Source: Scenedesmus sp. ARA3
Lineage: Eukaryota; Chlorophyta; Chlorophyceae; Sphaeropleales; Scenedesmaceae
Direction: 5' to 3'
Assembly: GCA_004335835.1 (NCBI GenBank)
Contig: RWJK01000932.1
Span: forward strand, 1-46,377
DNA length: 46,377 nucleotides
In this document: one piece after another, positions 22,100 through 33,737 of the stretch
Layout: each line of letters opens with the position of its first letter
Position numbering within the stretch: the stretch's first letter is position 1
Program-made: the position numbers and the translations under genes
The notes under the pieces: generated by a model
Seen by the model: only the letters and a program-made list of their open reading frames with translations
What the model was told of the DNA's origin: nothing
Databases searched by the model: none

Positions 22100-23909
22100 G
22101 GGCGCACGGTAGCGGCAGTGTCTATTGATTGGAAGCTAGTGTGGTACATGGGTACAAGTCGTATTTCATGCAGCAGGCACCGTAGGTCAACTTTGATTTT
22201 CATTTAATTGGGGGAAGCCGGTCACTTCATTGCGCTGTGCGGATGTGTTTGCACCGAAGCACTTGCGACCTTGAACACGCTGAGCAGTGAAATAGAAGCC
22301 CTTATCTAATGCATGCATGGTTCTGAAGTACTGGCTGAATGCAAGCAGCAGACACTCTTGCAGCTTATGGCGCCATACGGCAGCTTCTCATGCAATGCTG
22401 TGTACCTTTTCTGTTTAACCGTACCTTCCAGCTTTGATCTGTGCCTGTGTTGCTTTCAGCATGTTTTTTGCTAAGTGGCCCTGTGTCACGTCAATCACCA
22501 GCTTTGCCTCTTATGGGCATTACGCCCTTGACAACCTGAGCTGCACTGAAAACGTGCAGAAGCGTCCACATGCAATATTGGGCTGCTCCTGCATATTGAT
22601 TGGACAGTCATGCTAGGAGGTATTGATGTGTTTATGTATGTGCGTACGCTGCGGCACCACGGGACCGGGCAATAACAAATTGCTGCGGCTGCATGGTGGC
22701 GCAGTGCGTGTTGCTGTCCTGTGGAGGGCGTTTTCCATTCCTGGTGGACAGTGCCATGTCAATGCTGACAGCGTGCAGCCAAGCAGCCGCCATCTTGTAC
22801 TGCTTCACGCGAGAGGTGCAGCCACGTACCACGTTGCAAACAGTGAAGGAGCCAGGGCTGGCTTGTGGATACTATACAACATGGGTTAATGCACGGCACC
22901 GCTGCATGTTTTTGTTAGGCCGCATAGGCTGCCAGCCCAGGGCAGTGCCCTCTGCGCTGGGGCACTACTTGTTTCAAGATCTAGGCACCAAGATGCAGCA
23001 GGCTGCGCGCTTCATCACCAACTTGCTGTCTCTGGGTGCTTGCAGTTACCTTGCCTTTGGAGCTATCCTTGCTAGGATGCACTTGTGGCTGCTGGTGTAC
23101 CATTGTGGTGTTCTTTTGTGGGGGGTGCCCCACACTGTGAGGCACAAATGGCATTTGTGCACAACTGCGCTGATACTCAGAATTTCATGGCATGGGTAAT
23201 GCCGTCCACGGGTAACGCCCTCATTCAAACAGCCAAACAATCCTCATCGAGCAGTGTTGCCGAATGACGGCATGTTACAACATACCAGAAGTGTCCAGTC
23301 AGCCCTAAGGTTGACACGCAAGTTGACCTGGCTTTTAAATGCTTGAGCAGACTACACATGCACACAGCAGCTACCTGTATGGGCTGTATCAGTGCTGTTG
23401 TATGCATGCACAACGCTCAAGGCCAGTCAGGGGGTGCTTGATGCTGAGGTGCTGCACGCTCAAGCGCACGCTGCATGGCTGCACTGTGGCAGCAGCAGCA
23501 TCTGTGGCAGCACAGCAGATGCTTTGACTACGTGCAGAGCAGCAGTGCGGCCATAACAGCTCAAAGTTTGAATTGACGCATGTTGGAGTTCCTCGGTCTC
23601 CCGAACGCGGCCACAACAGGCAATCAGGACATCCCTGAAGCACGTACTGCTGTTACATGGACCATGACTCTCTGTCAGCTGCATAAAGCGTAAATATAGC
23701 GTCAAACTAAATGTTAGATGGTTTCTGTTTCCTCCGACCTCTGCGCGGTTCTGGGGTCAAAACCTGGGTCCGCATGTTGGATGCCGTGCTCGCCTAGACA
23801 TGCAGAGTCGGCCTCAGATCGCCTCCTCAACGTCTTTATTCAGAGCTGTTCGTTGTATTTCAAGTTTGTCAACCTGCTCTCTGCACCCATTGTTGACAAG
23901 TCCAGCATC
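22100..23909. other. Intergenic region between receptor cyclase and histone H1
   Basis: Holds the 3' UTR of the receptor cyclase and the promoter and 5' UTR of histone H1. A 168-codon frame at 22693-23199 (+) has no recognisable domain and looks like chance coding in CTG-rich DNA. No gene is supported. Confidence 0.5.
23692..23699 (+). promoter_or_regulatory. Possible TATA element of histone H1
   Basis: AAATATAG lies about 210 bp upstream of the H1 ATG in a locally AT-rich stretch. It is the best TATA-like sequence before the gene; support is position and sequence only. Confidence 0.3.
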
Positions 23910-26063
23910 ATGTCTGACGCCGCTGCACCCAAGGAGAAGAAGCCAAGGGCTCCAAAGAAGCCCGCGGAGCACCCCCCATTCAAGACGATGATTGTGGAGG
24001 CCATTGCCACGCTCAAGGAGGTACGCACTGACTGACTCGGCCCCCGCTAGCAGGCAGCTCAGCCCCTGTAAGCTCCTAGGATGAATGCCATGCAGCAGTG
24101 TAAGCCCTTAGGACGGCATAGCATGCGTCGTCTTGGCCTGCCCAAGCTGCTGAACGGTGCCCAAAGCACCTGAAGGAAAGCGGCTGTTTCTCCCAGCCAG
24201 CAGCTGCTGAGCTTGCAAATTGTGCAGAGCTTTGTTCATTTGCATCTTCCGCTTCTTCCGAGCGCGTTGGGGCAGCCTGCAGCAGCTGGAGCAGGCAACA
24301 CGGGCAGTCTCGAAGGCCGGTGTCTGGGCAGGGAACACGTTTCAGTCGGTGCCCCCAAATTTTGCTAAGGTGTTTTGCCCCTCCAGGAGGCCTCTCAGAG
24401 CGCAGGAACATGTTAAACACTTAGAGCAGATGCCTAATAATTATTACAGCAGCTCCACGGGTTTCTAGGAGGCCTGATCGTTGAGCAGCGAGCGCAGCAT
24501 ATGGACCGTTTTTTCCACCCCTCCCACCCTCGAGACCCTAACTTACCTGTCCTGTGGGCTTTGATCTGGTTTGTTGCTTCTTCATGAATGTTTGCAGGCC
24601 TGTTGCGGCTGAGTTGAGGGTCAGCCGTTGGGGCTGCAGGTTGAGCCCCTTGGAGAGGCTGATTCTTTACCTCAGCTTCTGCTGTCTGCAACAGCATAAG
24701 CAAAGCTCCTCTGCCACTATCTTCCCCGCAGCAATGAGCTGTGTTTCACCAGCAGTTGCTTGTGTGCCCTTAGTTCAACGACGGATGTGCTGCTGCCCCT
24801 GCATTGTTGATTTCCCCTGCCGCATGGCTGCACCTGCAGCGTGGTGGCAGCTCCCTGCCTGCCATCAAGAAGGTCATTGGCGACAAGTACAAGGGCAAGC
24901 TGCCCACTGGCTGGGAGCGCATGACCTCCCAGCAGGCCAAGCGCCTGTCTGACAAGGGCGAGCTGGTCAAGGTCAAGGCCTCATACAAGCTGGGCGAGGT
25001 GCGGCACGCTGTTGATTGAAATACAATGTTGCAGTTTGTTGGCCAGGGTTTTCTGTATGCTGATGCTTGCTGCTCCTGCTTATGTGACACAGTTTCAGTT
25101 GCTGCACCCCTTGTCGTTGTTGCCTGATGGTTGTGCTCCGCACCTCTGCTGGTGCCTCAGTTTACATGTTGACTGTTTTATGGTTCATCATGGTTCATCA
25201 TCACAGACAACTGCTGACAGCTCATGCTGCTGCGCTGCAGGAGCTGAAGAAGAAGCCCAAGGCCAAGAAGGAGAAGAAGCCCAAGGCTGAGGGCGCGAAG
25301 AAGGCCGCCAAGCCCAAGTCAGACAAGCCCAAGAAGCCCAAGGCCAAGAAGGAGAAGGAGGGTGAGTGCAGCTGACCCTGTGTTGCAGCAGCAGCAGCTG
25401 TTTCAGCCCAGCTGGCAGGGTGGTTGAGGCTCTTGCAGGAGCTTGGATGCTTTTTCTACGGGCGCATGCTTGTTTGCTTTCATTGAAGGCTGCAAATGTA
25501 GCGTTGCTGCACCTATCATGCACAGCTGTCATGAACTCACAGCCCACACTGCTGTTGCACCTGCCACTGCAGGCGAGAAGAAGAAGAAGGCCGCACCCAA
25601 GCCCAAGGCTGCAGGCGTGAAGAAGGCAGCGCCCAAGAAGGCCAAGGCCGACAAGCCCAAGAAGGCTGGTGAGCACACCCTGCTTGAGCTGGCTCCCATG
25701 CGTGTACTGCTGCTGCGCCCCATGCGTGGGTCCACACATGACGCATGGCTATCAACCAGCACAGCTGTTTGATTTGTTTTGTTGTGCCTAACAGCCATCA
25801 GGATGCAAGCACCTGCAGTGCAACAGCAGTACCCTGTGCAGCCGTTACACGAGGCTTGCATGTTGGACTAGCCTGTCCTCCTCACTCATCGTCATCTGCC
25901 TCTGCTTGCCTGCTGAACCACTGCAGCTGAGAAGAAGCCCGCCAAGGCCAAGGCCCCCAAGGCCAAGGCAGAGAAGAAGAAGCCCGCTGCCAAGCCCAAG
26001 GCAGCCAAGCCCAAGGCTGCTGCCAAGCCCAAGGCCGCTAAGCCCAAGGCTGCCAAGGCCTAA
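23910..26063 (+). CDS. Linker histone H1
   Basis: Exons 23910-24020, 24840-24998, 25241-25361, 25573-25668, 25927-26063; 624 nt, 207 aa. The N-tail (MSDAAAPKEKKPRAPKK) leads into a winged-helix H15 globular domain at about residues 21-90, recognised by HPPFKTMIVEAIATLKE, RGGSSLPAIKKVI, and LVKVKASYKL. The C-tail of about 117 residues is almost entirely Lys, Ala and Pro in AKPKAAK-type repeats, as expected for the DNA-binding tail that compacts linker DNA. The first intron (819 nt) falls exactly after helix 1 of the globular domain. Being intron-containing, it is probably a replacement-type or plant-type H1 rather than an intronless replication histone. Call is very secure. Confidence 0.96.
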
Positions 26064-27119
26064 GCAGCAGCACAGCTGTGGTGACGGGACGGGGTATTGC
26101 TCAGCTGTCCATGCGGCAGCGCAGCCGCTGTTCGGCTGCCTGTAGGCTGGCAGGAGTGTGAGCATGGGAGCGCTGCTGCTGCTGGGCTGGGCGGCTGCGT
26201 GGGCAGAGCACAGTGCAGGGTGCAGCGCGCAGCAGTTGCTCTGCAGCTGCTGCTGTGTACTTGATTTTCGTTTGGCGCCCAGTGACAGACACGTATGTTG
26301 TGGGTTCGCCTGTGTGTTCTTGGGGGCTTTTTTGGAACAAGCTGAGTAGGTGTCTGCTTGATGCTGTGTGGCAGTGTAAGGCTTTGTAGCAACAGGACCA
26401 GCTCAACCATTCTGGCATGTGTTGTGTGGCTCGTCTCTGCACGTACAAAGGCGTGTGCTTGCTGCTGTAAGGGCATCGCCGTCCAGCAGCAGTGGCATGT
26501 GCATGGGAGCGTCCGACCAACACGCGTTGGTGACTGACTGCAATGGTGTTTCATTCTGGTGTTGCTGGGTCGTCTGGGCAGTTTTTGGTGCCCCATTATA
26601 CATCTGCATGGACTGCAGCAACTTATTGAGGTTGCTGTGACATCAGCGTGCAATCTTGCTCCTGACGGGGCAGCTGCGCATGTTGTGTTGGAGACGCTTA
26701 CGACAAGTTGTTCACTGACCAAAGGGCCACACCATCAGGCCCTGGACTTTGACATGCAGCATGTCTGTGCTTGTACCATCAGTATGAATTCAGGGCAAGG
26801 AAGGGGTCTGGTCTGTTGCTGATAAGCAGGGACTTTTACCATTGATTCTCCTTATGCTGCTCCGTCTGTAACAGTAAACTCTCTGTTTTGCCACTGCATC
26901 TGGCACCCCATTCAAGAATAGTTCACATCTGACCATGCCACAGAATGCAAACACGGTTTGCTTGTGGCACAAGCCCGCAACGAGTTAATGGCCTGGCCAG
27001 TAGAAGCGGTCTCTTGCTTCCTGCAACTCTTCAAACTGCGTCAGCCTGCATCACTGAGCTGCTACTTGACAGATCCGTGAGTACTGCCCTCGCCGTGTCA
27101 GGCGCATCATCAGCCACCC
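26064..27119. other. Convergent 3' regions of histone H1 and the NYN nuclease gene
   Basis: Contains both 3' UTRs. TGTAA at 26375-26379 (+), the usual chlorophycean polyadenylation signal, is 312 bp after the H1 stop and is a plausible H1 poly(A) site. No gene is supported. Confidence 0.5.
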
Positions 27120-27824
27120 TCAGCCGTACAAAATATCATCCCAACCTACAAACGCAACACGCTCATCCTCCCTCATGAGCCAAGTATTGCTGAAGGCGCC
27201 GCCCGCTGCATCCCATTCACCAGGGTGCCTGGCTGTCACCAGCATCACCCCTGCGCCACCAGCTTGCAGGAAACTGTGCACATCTCCTCTGAAGCCGCGG
27301 TCGTCACTGACAACAGCTAAAACGCTGTCCTGCAAGCTCGGCAGCTGTTTGAGCAGCCCCTTTATGTTGCTCTTGATCGCCTCGTCTGCAGCTTGGTTAG
27401 TGTTGGGCACCTGCAGCAACACAGTCACACTTTGCAGTAAGAGCTGCACAGCAGCACGGCTGCAGCCCCTCTCAGCCATGTTGTTCTGCAGGAACGTGCA
27501 TTGCTGGCCCGTAAGATGTCAAGTCATGCACATGCATGGCACCGACGTTGCTACTGGGGGGCCGTACGGTTCCACCACAAGCACCATTGGCGCATGTGTA
27601 TGTTTATGACCAACGCGGACACACGCTAACACGTGAGCCCAACCCCACTGCTGCGACCACTGTATCATCACCCACTCTCGCATGCACTCCTACACGCGTT
27701 GCCCACCTGTATCAGCTTGACGTCGGCCTGCTGCAGCAGCAGCTGCACCGCCTGGCCTTTTTTGCCTGCTAGGTTGCTACGAGGCAGCCCCAGGTTCTCC
27801 ACAGCCGCCCTGCAGGGCAGCCGT

Positions 27825-27879
<55 letters not shown>

Positions 27880-29703
27880 CACGCGTTCTGGATGCTGTTA
27901 TGTGCACGATTGCCATGCTTCCAGGCATCACGATCTGCATTGCAAGCTGCTGCTGACCGGTGCAAATTGCATACAGGAGGTGTCAAGTGCAAAATTCCCG
28001 CTGACCAGTGATGAAAACATGCTGCCTCGACATTGCCGCACCAGTAACACTTTTTTCCTACAAACCCAGCATATCACCTGCTACAATGCATGTGTGCCTC
28101 AATCCTAGGGTGCTGCAGCTGGTGTTGGCAGTTGTACAGAACCCGCTGACCAGTGCAGAACACACGCTGCCTCGATATTGCCGCACCAGTAACGATTCTC
28201 CTTGCATACCCAGCATAACACCGCTACACTGCATGTGGGCCTCAAGTCAAGGGTGCTGCGGCTGGCGCTGAGAAATGTACAGGACCCGCTGACCAGTGCA
28301 GAATACATGCTGCCTCGACATTGCCGCACCAGTAGCGCTTCTCCTTATCGCTCCCACGATACCTTGGCCCCTGCAAGCGCTTCTTGTGCTCCCGTTCGTG
28401 CAGCTCACGGAAGTGCTTGTTCAGGTCTTTGAGATTGCTACGCTGCCTGCGTAACAATAGCAGTGAGATGCACACCAAAGCTTGCAGCAGGCTGAACAGG
28501 CAGCTGCTGCAGTATCACACAAGCACTCAGGCAGCGCCAAATGTGGATATGCAGCGCAGGCAAAAGGGTCTGCAACATGCCCAGCCATGCCAGGCTGCTA
28601 CCGCTCACACAGAGCATGAGCTGCTGCAGCAGCAGCCTCCACACGCTGCATAGTCACCATCATTAACTTGTAACCCATCGCCGCATAGTGTAATTAGCGA
28701 TGCGGCAATATGGGCAGGTTCCTGCTGCTCCTGAAGCACCTAACCTAAACCTAACCTAAACCTAAAACAATGACGCTCACTTGTTACACAGGGGGCACCT
28801 GAGGACCTCCGGAGTCTGCACTGCATCCAGCACATCATCCCAGCCCCAGCCCTCACTGCTGATGGTGCTGCCATCGTCGACGTTAAAGTCAGACGCAGCT
28901 GCTGCAGAGCTGCCTGGCACGTGCTGTGTGAGGGTCCTGGTGCAGGCACATGCGTGCATCGCTGCTATGCTGCCATACTGCTGCAGTCGGCTCCGGAGGC
29001 GCCTGCGGAAGCAGCGGGAAGGCAGATAGAAAATCACATCGGCGTGTTTGATCGGCTATGCCACATACACCTGGTCAAACAGCAGAAGGGCAGGCATGCT
29101 GGTGCGGATGCTTTCACACATACGTGGAAATGCACAGCATCTGGTGACGCTGTCACGAGTTCACCGCAAACAGACACTTTGTGTGCTTGATCATGTACAG
29201 CAAACATGCCTTGGTTTGAAACGCACGTTCTAGTATAAGCAGCGGAAACGGCAGCTGGCATTTACTTGGCTGGCAAAAACAATGCTGCAGCTGCTCAGCT
29301 CAGAAACATACATATGCAAAACAGGCACTGCACGCAACAGCTTAGTCAAACACCACACCCACCACATACATGCATACATCCTGTGCCACAGCCAGCAGCC
29401 CTGGAGCATGTTTGACCGTTGCTGACTGCTGCAGGATACATGCCAAGCCACAACGCATGGGCCGCATGTGCGACACATGCAGGCAAGCATGCATGCAAGT
29501 AGGCACTGCCTACTTCATCGCCACGTTGCCATACAAGCCAAAGCAATAATGGCATCAGCCACGCGCCCCGGTGGAGCAGCAAAGAGAGGGAGTACTGCCC
29601 ACTCACGCAGCCACTGCTGGCAGCTCCAGCCACTCAGTAGGTGGCAAGTTGTCAAGATCCCAAAAGACATGCAGCTGCGCCTCAGCTGGCCAAGATACCA
29701 GCC

Positions 29704-29735
<32 letters not shown>

Positions 29736-30401
29736 GGCTGCGGCTGTGGCTGTTGCTGCTGCTGCTGGTGAGCTGCAGCTGGCGTGGCAGCCTGCTGCCA
29801 CTTTACTGCTGCGCCAGCATCTTGCCTGCTGGCTAGTGCCGCCGATGACGCTGCAGCCTTGGGTGCCCCCGCTGCTGCTGCTGCAGCTGCTGCTGCTGCA
29901 GCTGCTGCTGCTGCAGCTGCTGCTGCTCCTGCAGCAGGTCCGCTTTGTTCCTCATGTCTGCGTGACAAATGTCAACATGCCGGAATTCAATCAGTGTTTG
30001 GACTGTAGGATGCCAAATGGAGCTGAATGGAGATAGGTGGCGATCACGTAACCAACCAACCGCCAACACAACTGCCAAAAAGCAGCGGCTCCTGCTGCCA
30101 GCGCACAGCGTGCACCTGTGATGGCAACTCGCGCCAGCTGCTATCCGGCAGGCTTGCACAGTGTGCAAATAGAATTGAGTTGGCAGGAATATCACCGGTA
30201 CCATCTGCCTTACCTGAACAACTTGCGCCTTCTAGAGCTGTTGCATGCGCCTGCACTGTCTCCGCTGCTCCTGTCGGCTGCGTCAGAGCTGGCATATCTA
30301 ACTTCACTGTTGCGCACCACCCGCGTGCACAAGGCAGCCAGGTGCTGTGTGTGTCTGCAGAGAGCTGGATGCGCTACTAACGCTCTCTGCAGCAGCAGCA
30401 T
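27120..30401 (-). CDS. Organelle-targeted NYN-domain / C2H2 zinc-finger putative RNase
   Basis: Exons on the minus strand: 30401-30214, 29957-29607, 29002-28781, 28446-28363, 27809-27707, 27410-27120; 1239 nt, 412 aa. The N-terminus (MLLLQRALVAHPALCR... then VRYASS) is Arg-rich, acid-free and amphipathic, as in mitochondrial or chloroplast presequences. A poly-Ala and a poly-Gln run follow (about residues 70-148). The NYN (PIN-like) fold begins at VFWDLDNLPP (about 160-169), is interrupted by a C2H2 finger (CPLCNK, then HFRELH; about 250-271), and resumes with NTNQAADEAI, LAVVSDDRGF and FVGWDDIL. Plants have the same NYN-finger-NYN layout in proteins annotated as putative endonucleases. The acidic residues of WDLDN and VSDD are the likely metal ligands. 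Expected role: organellar RNA cleavage; the substrate is unknown. Confidence 0.8.
27828..27878 (-). repeat. (CTG)17 on the sense strand just upstream of an NYN-gene 3' splice site
   Basis: Seventeen CAG units on the + strand are CTG in the transcript sense. The tract ends 18 nt before the acceptor of exon 27809-27707, where a polypyrimidine tract would normally be. Confidence 0.9.
27998..28350. repeat. About 144-bp intronic tandem repeat, 2.5 copies
   Basis: Units begin CCGCTGACCAGTG at 27998, 28143 and 28286 (spacing 145 and 143 bp). Each carries GCTGCCTCGA, ATTGCCGCACCAGTA and a downstream CAGCATA / GTGCTGC stretch. The third copy breaks off close to the 5' splice site of NYN-gene exon 28446-28363 (intron 28362-27810). 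Confidence 0.85.
28739..28768. repeat. Telomere-like CCTAA/CCTAAA run
   Basis: CCTAA, CCTAAA, CCTAA, CCTAAA, CCTAAAA in succession. On the NYN-gene sense strand this is TTTAGG/TTAGG and starts 12 bases inside the intron after the donor at 28780. It resembles but does not match plant (TTTAGGG) or Chlamydomonas (TTTTAGGG) telomere repeats. Confidence 0.7.
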
Positions 30402-31548
30402 GTGGCAGCTGCTGTGCTTGATACTGCTACTGTTGCTGCTGCACCCGCTGCTGCTGCTGCTGCTGCTTCGGTAGTGACGAACTGGCTGAATTGTACCGCT
30501 TTCCCCTGCCGGGATTGCAGACGTGAAACAAAAGTGTGTTTTGTAAGCAACTGTCAAGCCTAGTTGCCGAAGCAGGCGGCTAGTTCAGAGATCGTACATG
30601 TATGCCACGAAGACGCTGTGGCTGTGTCTGGCCCCCTTGCTGTACGTGTGGCGCTTGAAACAACAAAATCACGATACTGAGAGTCTTCTTTGAAAAGACT
30701 CGTTTATGTGCAAAAAGCAGGTCCTTCAAGCACCGCAGATTGTTAGGTCGCAGGGTTCAAGCAATTAAATTGCTCTCCTCAGCTCACTTTGCTGAAGTGT
30801 GGCAGGTGGTAGCCTGGTAACCCGTTACGACTGCTTGCTGATGGAGTGACATCTAGCAGTGGTGATGTGTGTTGTACTTGTGGCAGGCGGTTGCCAAGCC
30901 GGGAAATGATGGCAGATGATGCTGTTACAGACAGACAGTGTGAAGTCAACAACTGCAGCCCATCTTAGTGATGCTCTTGCATCTGCATCCTTTTGCTTCG
31001 AGAGTTACCAGAATACAGTGGTGTGCAAAGAGATGCGCTGGCACTTCGTGAAACAGCAGACCATCCATCCTAAGCGCCATGAAACAGCAGATCTGCTGTG
31101 GTCTAGACCATCCATCCATGCATGCAGTCCAAAGCACCCATGCACCACGTCAACCCCTCAACCTGCCGATGCTATGCAGGACAACACACTATCAGTGTTT
31201 TGCCAAGAGCGTGTTGCAGCTCCAGTATGCGAATCAGAACAGACCTTCACAAACAGCGCTAAGAACAGAGCTGGCGAAAAGGAACTTTGAGCACAGCACT
31301 CAGAACAGGGCCAGGAGCGTGTTGCAGCTCCAGTATGCAATCAAAAACAGGAAATTGAAAACAGCACTCAGAACAGACCTGGCCAGGAGCATATTGCAGC
31401 TCCAGTATGCCAATTAGGACATAACTTTGTGAACAGCACTCGCAGAACAGACTTGCCAGGAGCATATTGTAGCTCCAGTACTGCAAGTAAACCACAGCAC
31501 TAAGAAAACGCTCGCTTGTGCACAGACGACCACAACAGAAAAGAATGC
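30402..31548. other. Region between KCS 3' end and NYN-gene start
   Basis: Should hold the NYN-gene promoter and the KCS 3' UTR. A 7-bp hairpin (GAGTCTT / AAGACTC) occurs at 30681-30701. The repeats at 31203-31485 are listed separately. No gene is supported. Confidence 0.5.
31203..31485. repeat. Four-copy diverged repeat downstream of KCS
   Basis: The core GAGCGTGTTGCAGCTCCAG or close variants occurs near 31207, 31316, 31388 and 31461 (spacings about 109, 72 and 73 bp), with CAGCACTCAGAACAG-like sequence between copies. The last copies are more diverged (GTAGCTCCAGTACTGC). It lies just past the KCS stop and may be part of its 3' UTR. Confidence 0.8.
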
Positions 31549-32346
31549 TTAGTGAGCTGCCACTGCTGCAGCAGCAGCATCGCTGCGTGCTGCTTCCGCA
31601 TGCAGCTTGATAACCTCAGCTGCTGCTGCTGCTGCTGCTGGTGGTGGTGGTGTTGCTGCTGCTGTCAGCGTCACGCGAGGGATGGCATTGCCAGCCTCAA
31701 TCACCTGCTGCTGCTCTGCTGCTGTGCGTGTGCTGGGCAGGTCATAAACCGACTTGTAGTCATTACTAATAGGGCGTGGCAGGTCAGCTTCAGTCACAGG
31801 CTTGCCCTCAAGGTGTGACCAGCAGGGGTGGATGTCACACACATCACGCAGTGCCCGCCAGTATGCCACACCGCTCTTCATGCCGCCACCCACACCAATC
31901 TGCAGGATGGTCTCTCCCTTCTTGACACCGGTGGTGGACTCGATGTAGGACCAGGTGTACCAGGTGCTGGCGCTGCTGGTGTTGCCAAAGTCGCGCAGGC
32001 TGGCAAAGCTGGGCATCATCGCCTGCGCAGGCAGGCGCAGGCCCTTCTGGATGCCTCGCAGGATGGCATAGCCGCCAGCATGCAGCAGGAGGTGGTCCGC
32101 GCAGCGTGTGTAGTCGGGCTGGTAAGGAGCAGGGGTGCTGCAGAGCTTGCCGTTTGAGGCCTGCGCTGCTGCTGCCTGGATGTAGTTGCACGCCGCCTCT
32201 GCGTACTGGCCCCAGGTCATGATGCTGGGTGTGATCTTGCGCACGCCCTTCTCCAGCACGTTGGCTGCCTCGCTGGGCAGCGTCTTGGTGATGACCATGC
32301 CGTTGATGCCCTCCTCATCAGGCTCCCAGTTCAGCGCACTGCAGCA

Positions 32347-32383
<37 letters not shown>

Positions 32384-33719
32384 CTATACAGATAAGGAAC
32401 TGCAGGCACCAGAGTAGTTCATACAACAGATGACGAGTGGGCGCGCAACGCAAGATCATAGCAGTCAGGTCTGCAGCTGCAAGTTGTATCCAAGCAGCCA
32501 TGCATTCTTGCACTGAGTGTGAAAACAAAGACAGCTGCTGCTGATTTGAGCAAAATTAACAACTGCGCACTCACTTGAAGGCCCTGTCGCTGGCGCCAGT
32601 GTGCACGCGCACGCAGTGCTGCAGCTGGTACTTGCTGCGGGACCTCCAGGCCGGGTTGTTGGTCAGGATGCTGGCAGTGCCTCCCATGCGGAACAGGGCG
32701 TTGGTCACTAGACACTCCTTGCGCTGGCCGGGGTAGAAAGCTCCAGTGATGATCTCGCTGCTGACAAAGAGGCAGATCTTGCCCGGGTGCGCCTTGAGCA
32801 TGTCCCGCACCAGGTTGAGCCCCACCACGCCGAATGCACAGCCCATGCCGCCCATGTGGTAGGCCTGCACGTCCTCTCGCATGCCAAACATGTTGATGGC
32901 CATGGAGGCAATTGAGGGTGTTGGGCAGTAGATGGAGGTGTTGGTGATGAGGATGTCGATGTCTGTTGGGGCCAGGCCGGTTTTGCGCAGCACCTCGCTG
33001 ATGACCTGGCCATACACCATCTTGGCCTCTGCCTGGGAGCTGTTGAGGTCGGTTTTGGGCTCTGCAGTGAGGGTGGGCTGCACTGCTGCCGGCACTGCGG
33101 TGCGGCTGGTGCTGATGCCAGAGGCCAGGAACATCTTGGACACAAAGTCGTGCTTCTCCTGCTTGCAGCACTGCAAGCACAGATACAGCAGCAACGGAGC
33201 AGCACGAGATGAGTTTGAGATGTTGATGTAAGGAACAGTCAGGAGCGCAGACTTGAACTGCTGTGCGGCTGCCATAGGCATGCACCCTTGCTTCACTGTC
33301 ACAGGCTCAGTTGCTGCTGCGCTGCCTACCATGCCATTTGACAGTTGGACTGCCTGACTGCCATGCCAGCTAGGCCACACACCATTGCGGCTGAGACATG
33401 TGCAAGCATGCGTCTGCTACATCGTGACTACAGCAGTGAGCCAGCTCCTGCACCAGCCCAAGCGCTCACCTTCCAGTTCCAAGCTGCCTTTTGCGTCTCG
33501 TAGAAGTCCACCTTCAGCTCCTCAGGGGCATCTGCAGAAGCAGCAGCATATTCACATTAGTTGAGAGAACGTAATTAAGATGTATTTGGTCGAAACAATG
33601 CGGAGCATGATTTGCATAGCGGAGAGCTGGTCGAAGAAGCTGCTTCCCGCCAACCAACTTGCAGACTTGCACTCACTGAACATGGAGTAGTCCACCAGGA
33701 AGACGGGCTGGCTCGCCAT
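31549..33719 (-). CDS. 3-ketoacyl-CoA synthase (FAE1/CUT1 type)
   Basis: Exons on the minus strand: 33719-33677, 33531-33470, 33170-32575, 32338-31549; 1491 nt, 496 aa. It condenses malonyl-CoA with acyl-CoA in very-long-chain fatty acid elongation at the ER. Family signatures are VFLVDYSMF at the start; the nucleophile Cys146 in GGMGCAFG; His320 in LLLHAGGYAIL; Asn353 in RDFGNTSSAS; and the glycine-rich IGVGGGMKSG. Together these form the Cys-His-Asn triad. Unlike land-plant KCS proteins, no N-terminal membrane pair precedes the catalytic domain: the ATG falls directly at its edge, so ER attachment would need a partner or a missed upstream exon. The C-tail ends in Pro/Ala runs. It sits downstream of, and on the same strand as, an HXXXD acyltransferase. 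Confidence 0.93.
32345..32381 (-). repeat. CTG tract (sense) adjoining a KCS 3' splice site
   Basis: About twelve CAG units on the + strand, CTG in KCS sense, lead directly into CTGCAG|TGCGCT at the acceptor of the last exon (32338). Confidence 0.85.
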
Positions 33720-33730
33720 TTTGTAGCTGT

Positions 33731-33737
33731 TTATATA
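33731..33737 (-). promoter_or_regulatory. TATA-box-like element just upstream of the KCS ATG
   Basis: TATATAA on the minus strand, with its last base 11 bases from the A of the assigned ATG (33719). It is a perfect TATA match, but too close for a start site 25-30 bp downstream to keep this ATG in the mRNA. Either the match is fortuitous or translation starts later. Confidence 0.35.

Noticed and set aside
22693..23199. 168-codon hydrophobic ORF after the receptor cyclase
   Set aside because: No family recognised, no splice or promoter support, composition typical of CTG-rich noncoding DNA.
27840..27956. Poly-Gln or poly-Cys coding ORFs across the (CAG)17 tract
   Set aside because: The tract lies inside an intron of the minus-strand NYN gene, between two exons joined in correct phase.
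29603..29968. NYN-gene first exon starting at 29968
   Set aside because: That codon is TTG, preceded by an in-frame TGA; an acceptor at 29958-29959 and a presequence exon upstream explain the frame better.
30681..30701. Hairpin as a transcription terminator
   Set aside because: Intrinsic terminators are bacterial; the stem is only 7 bp and no U-run follows.
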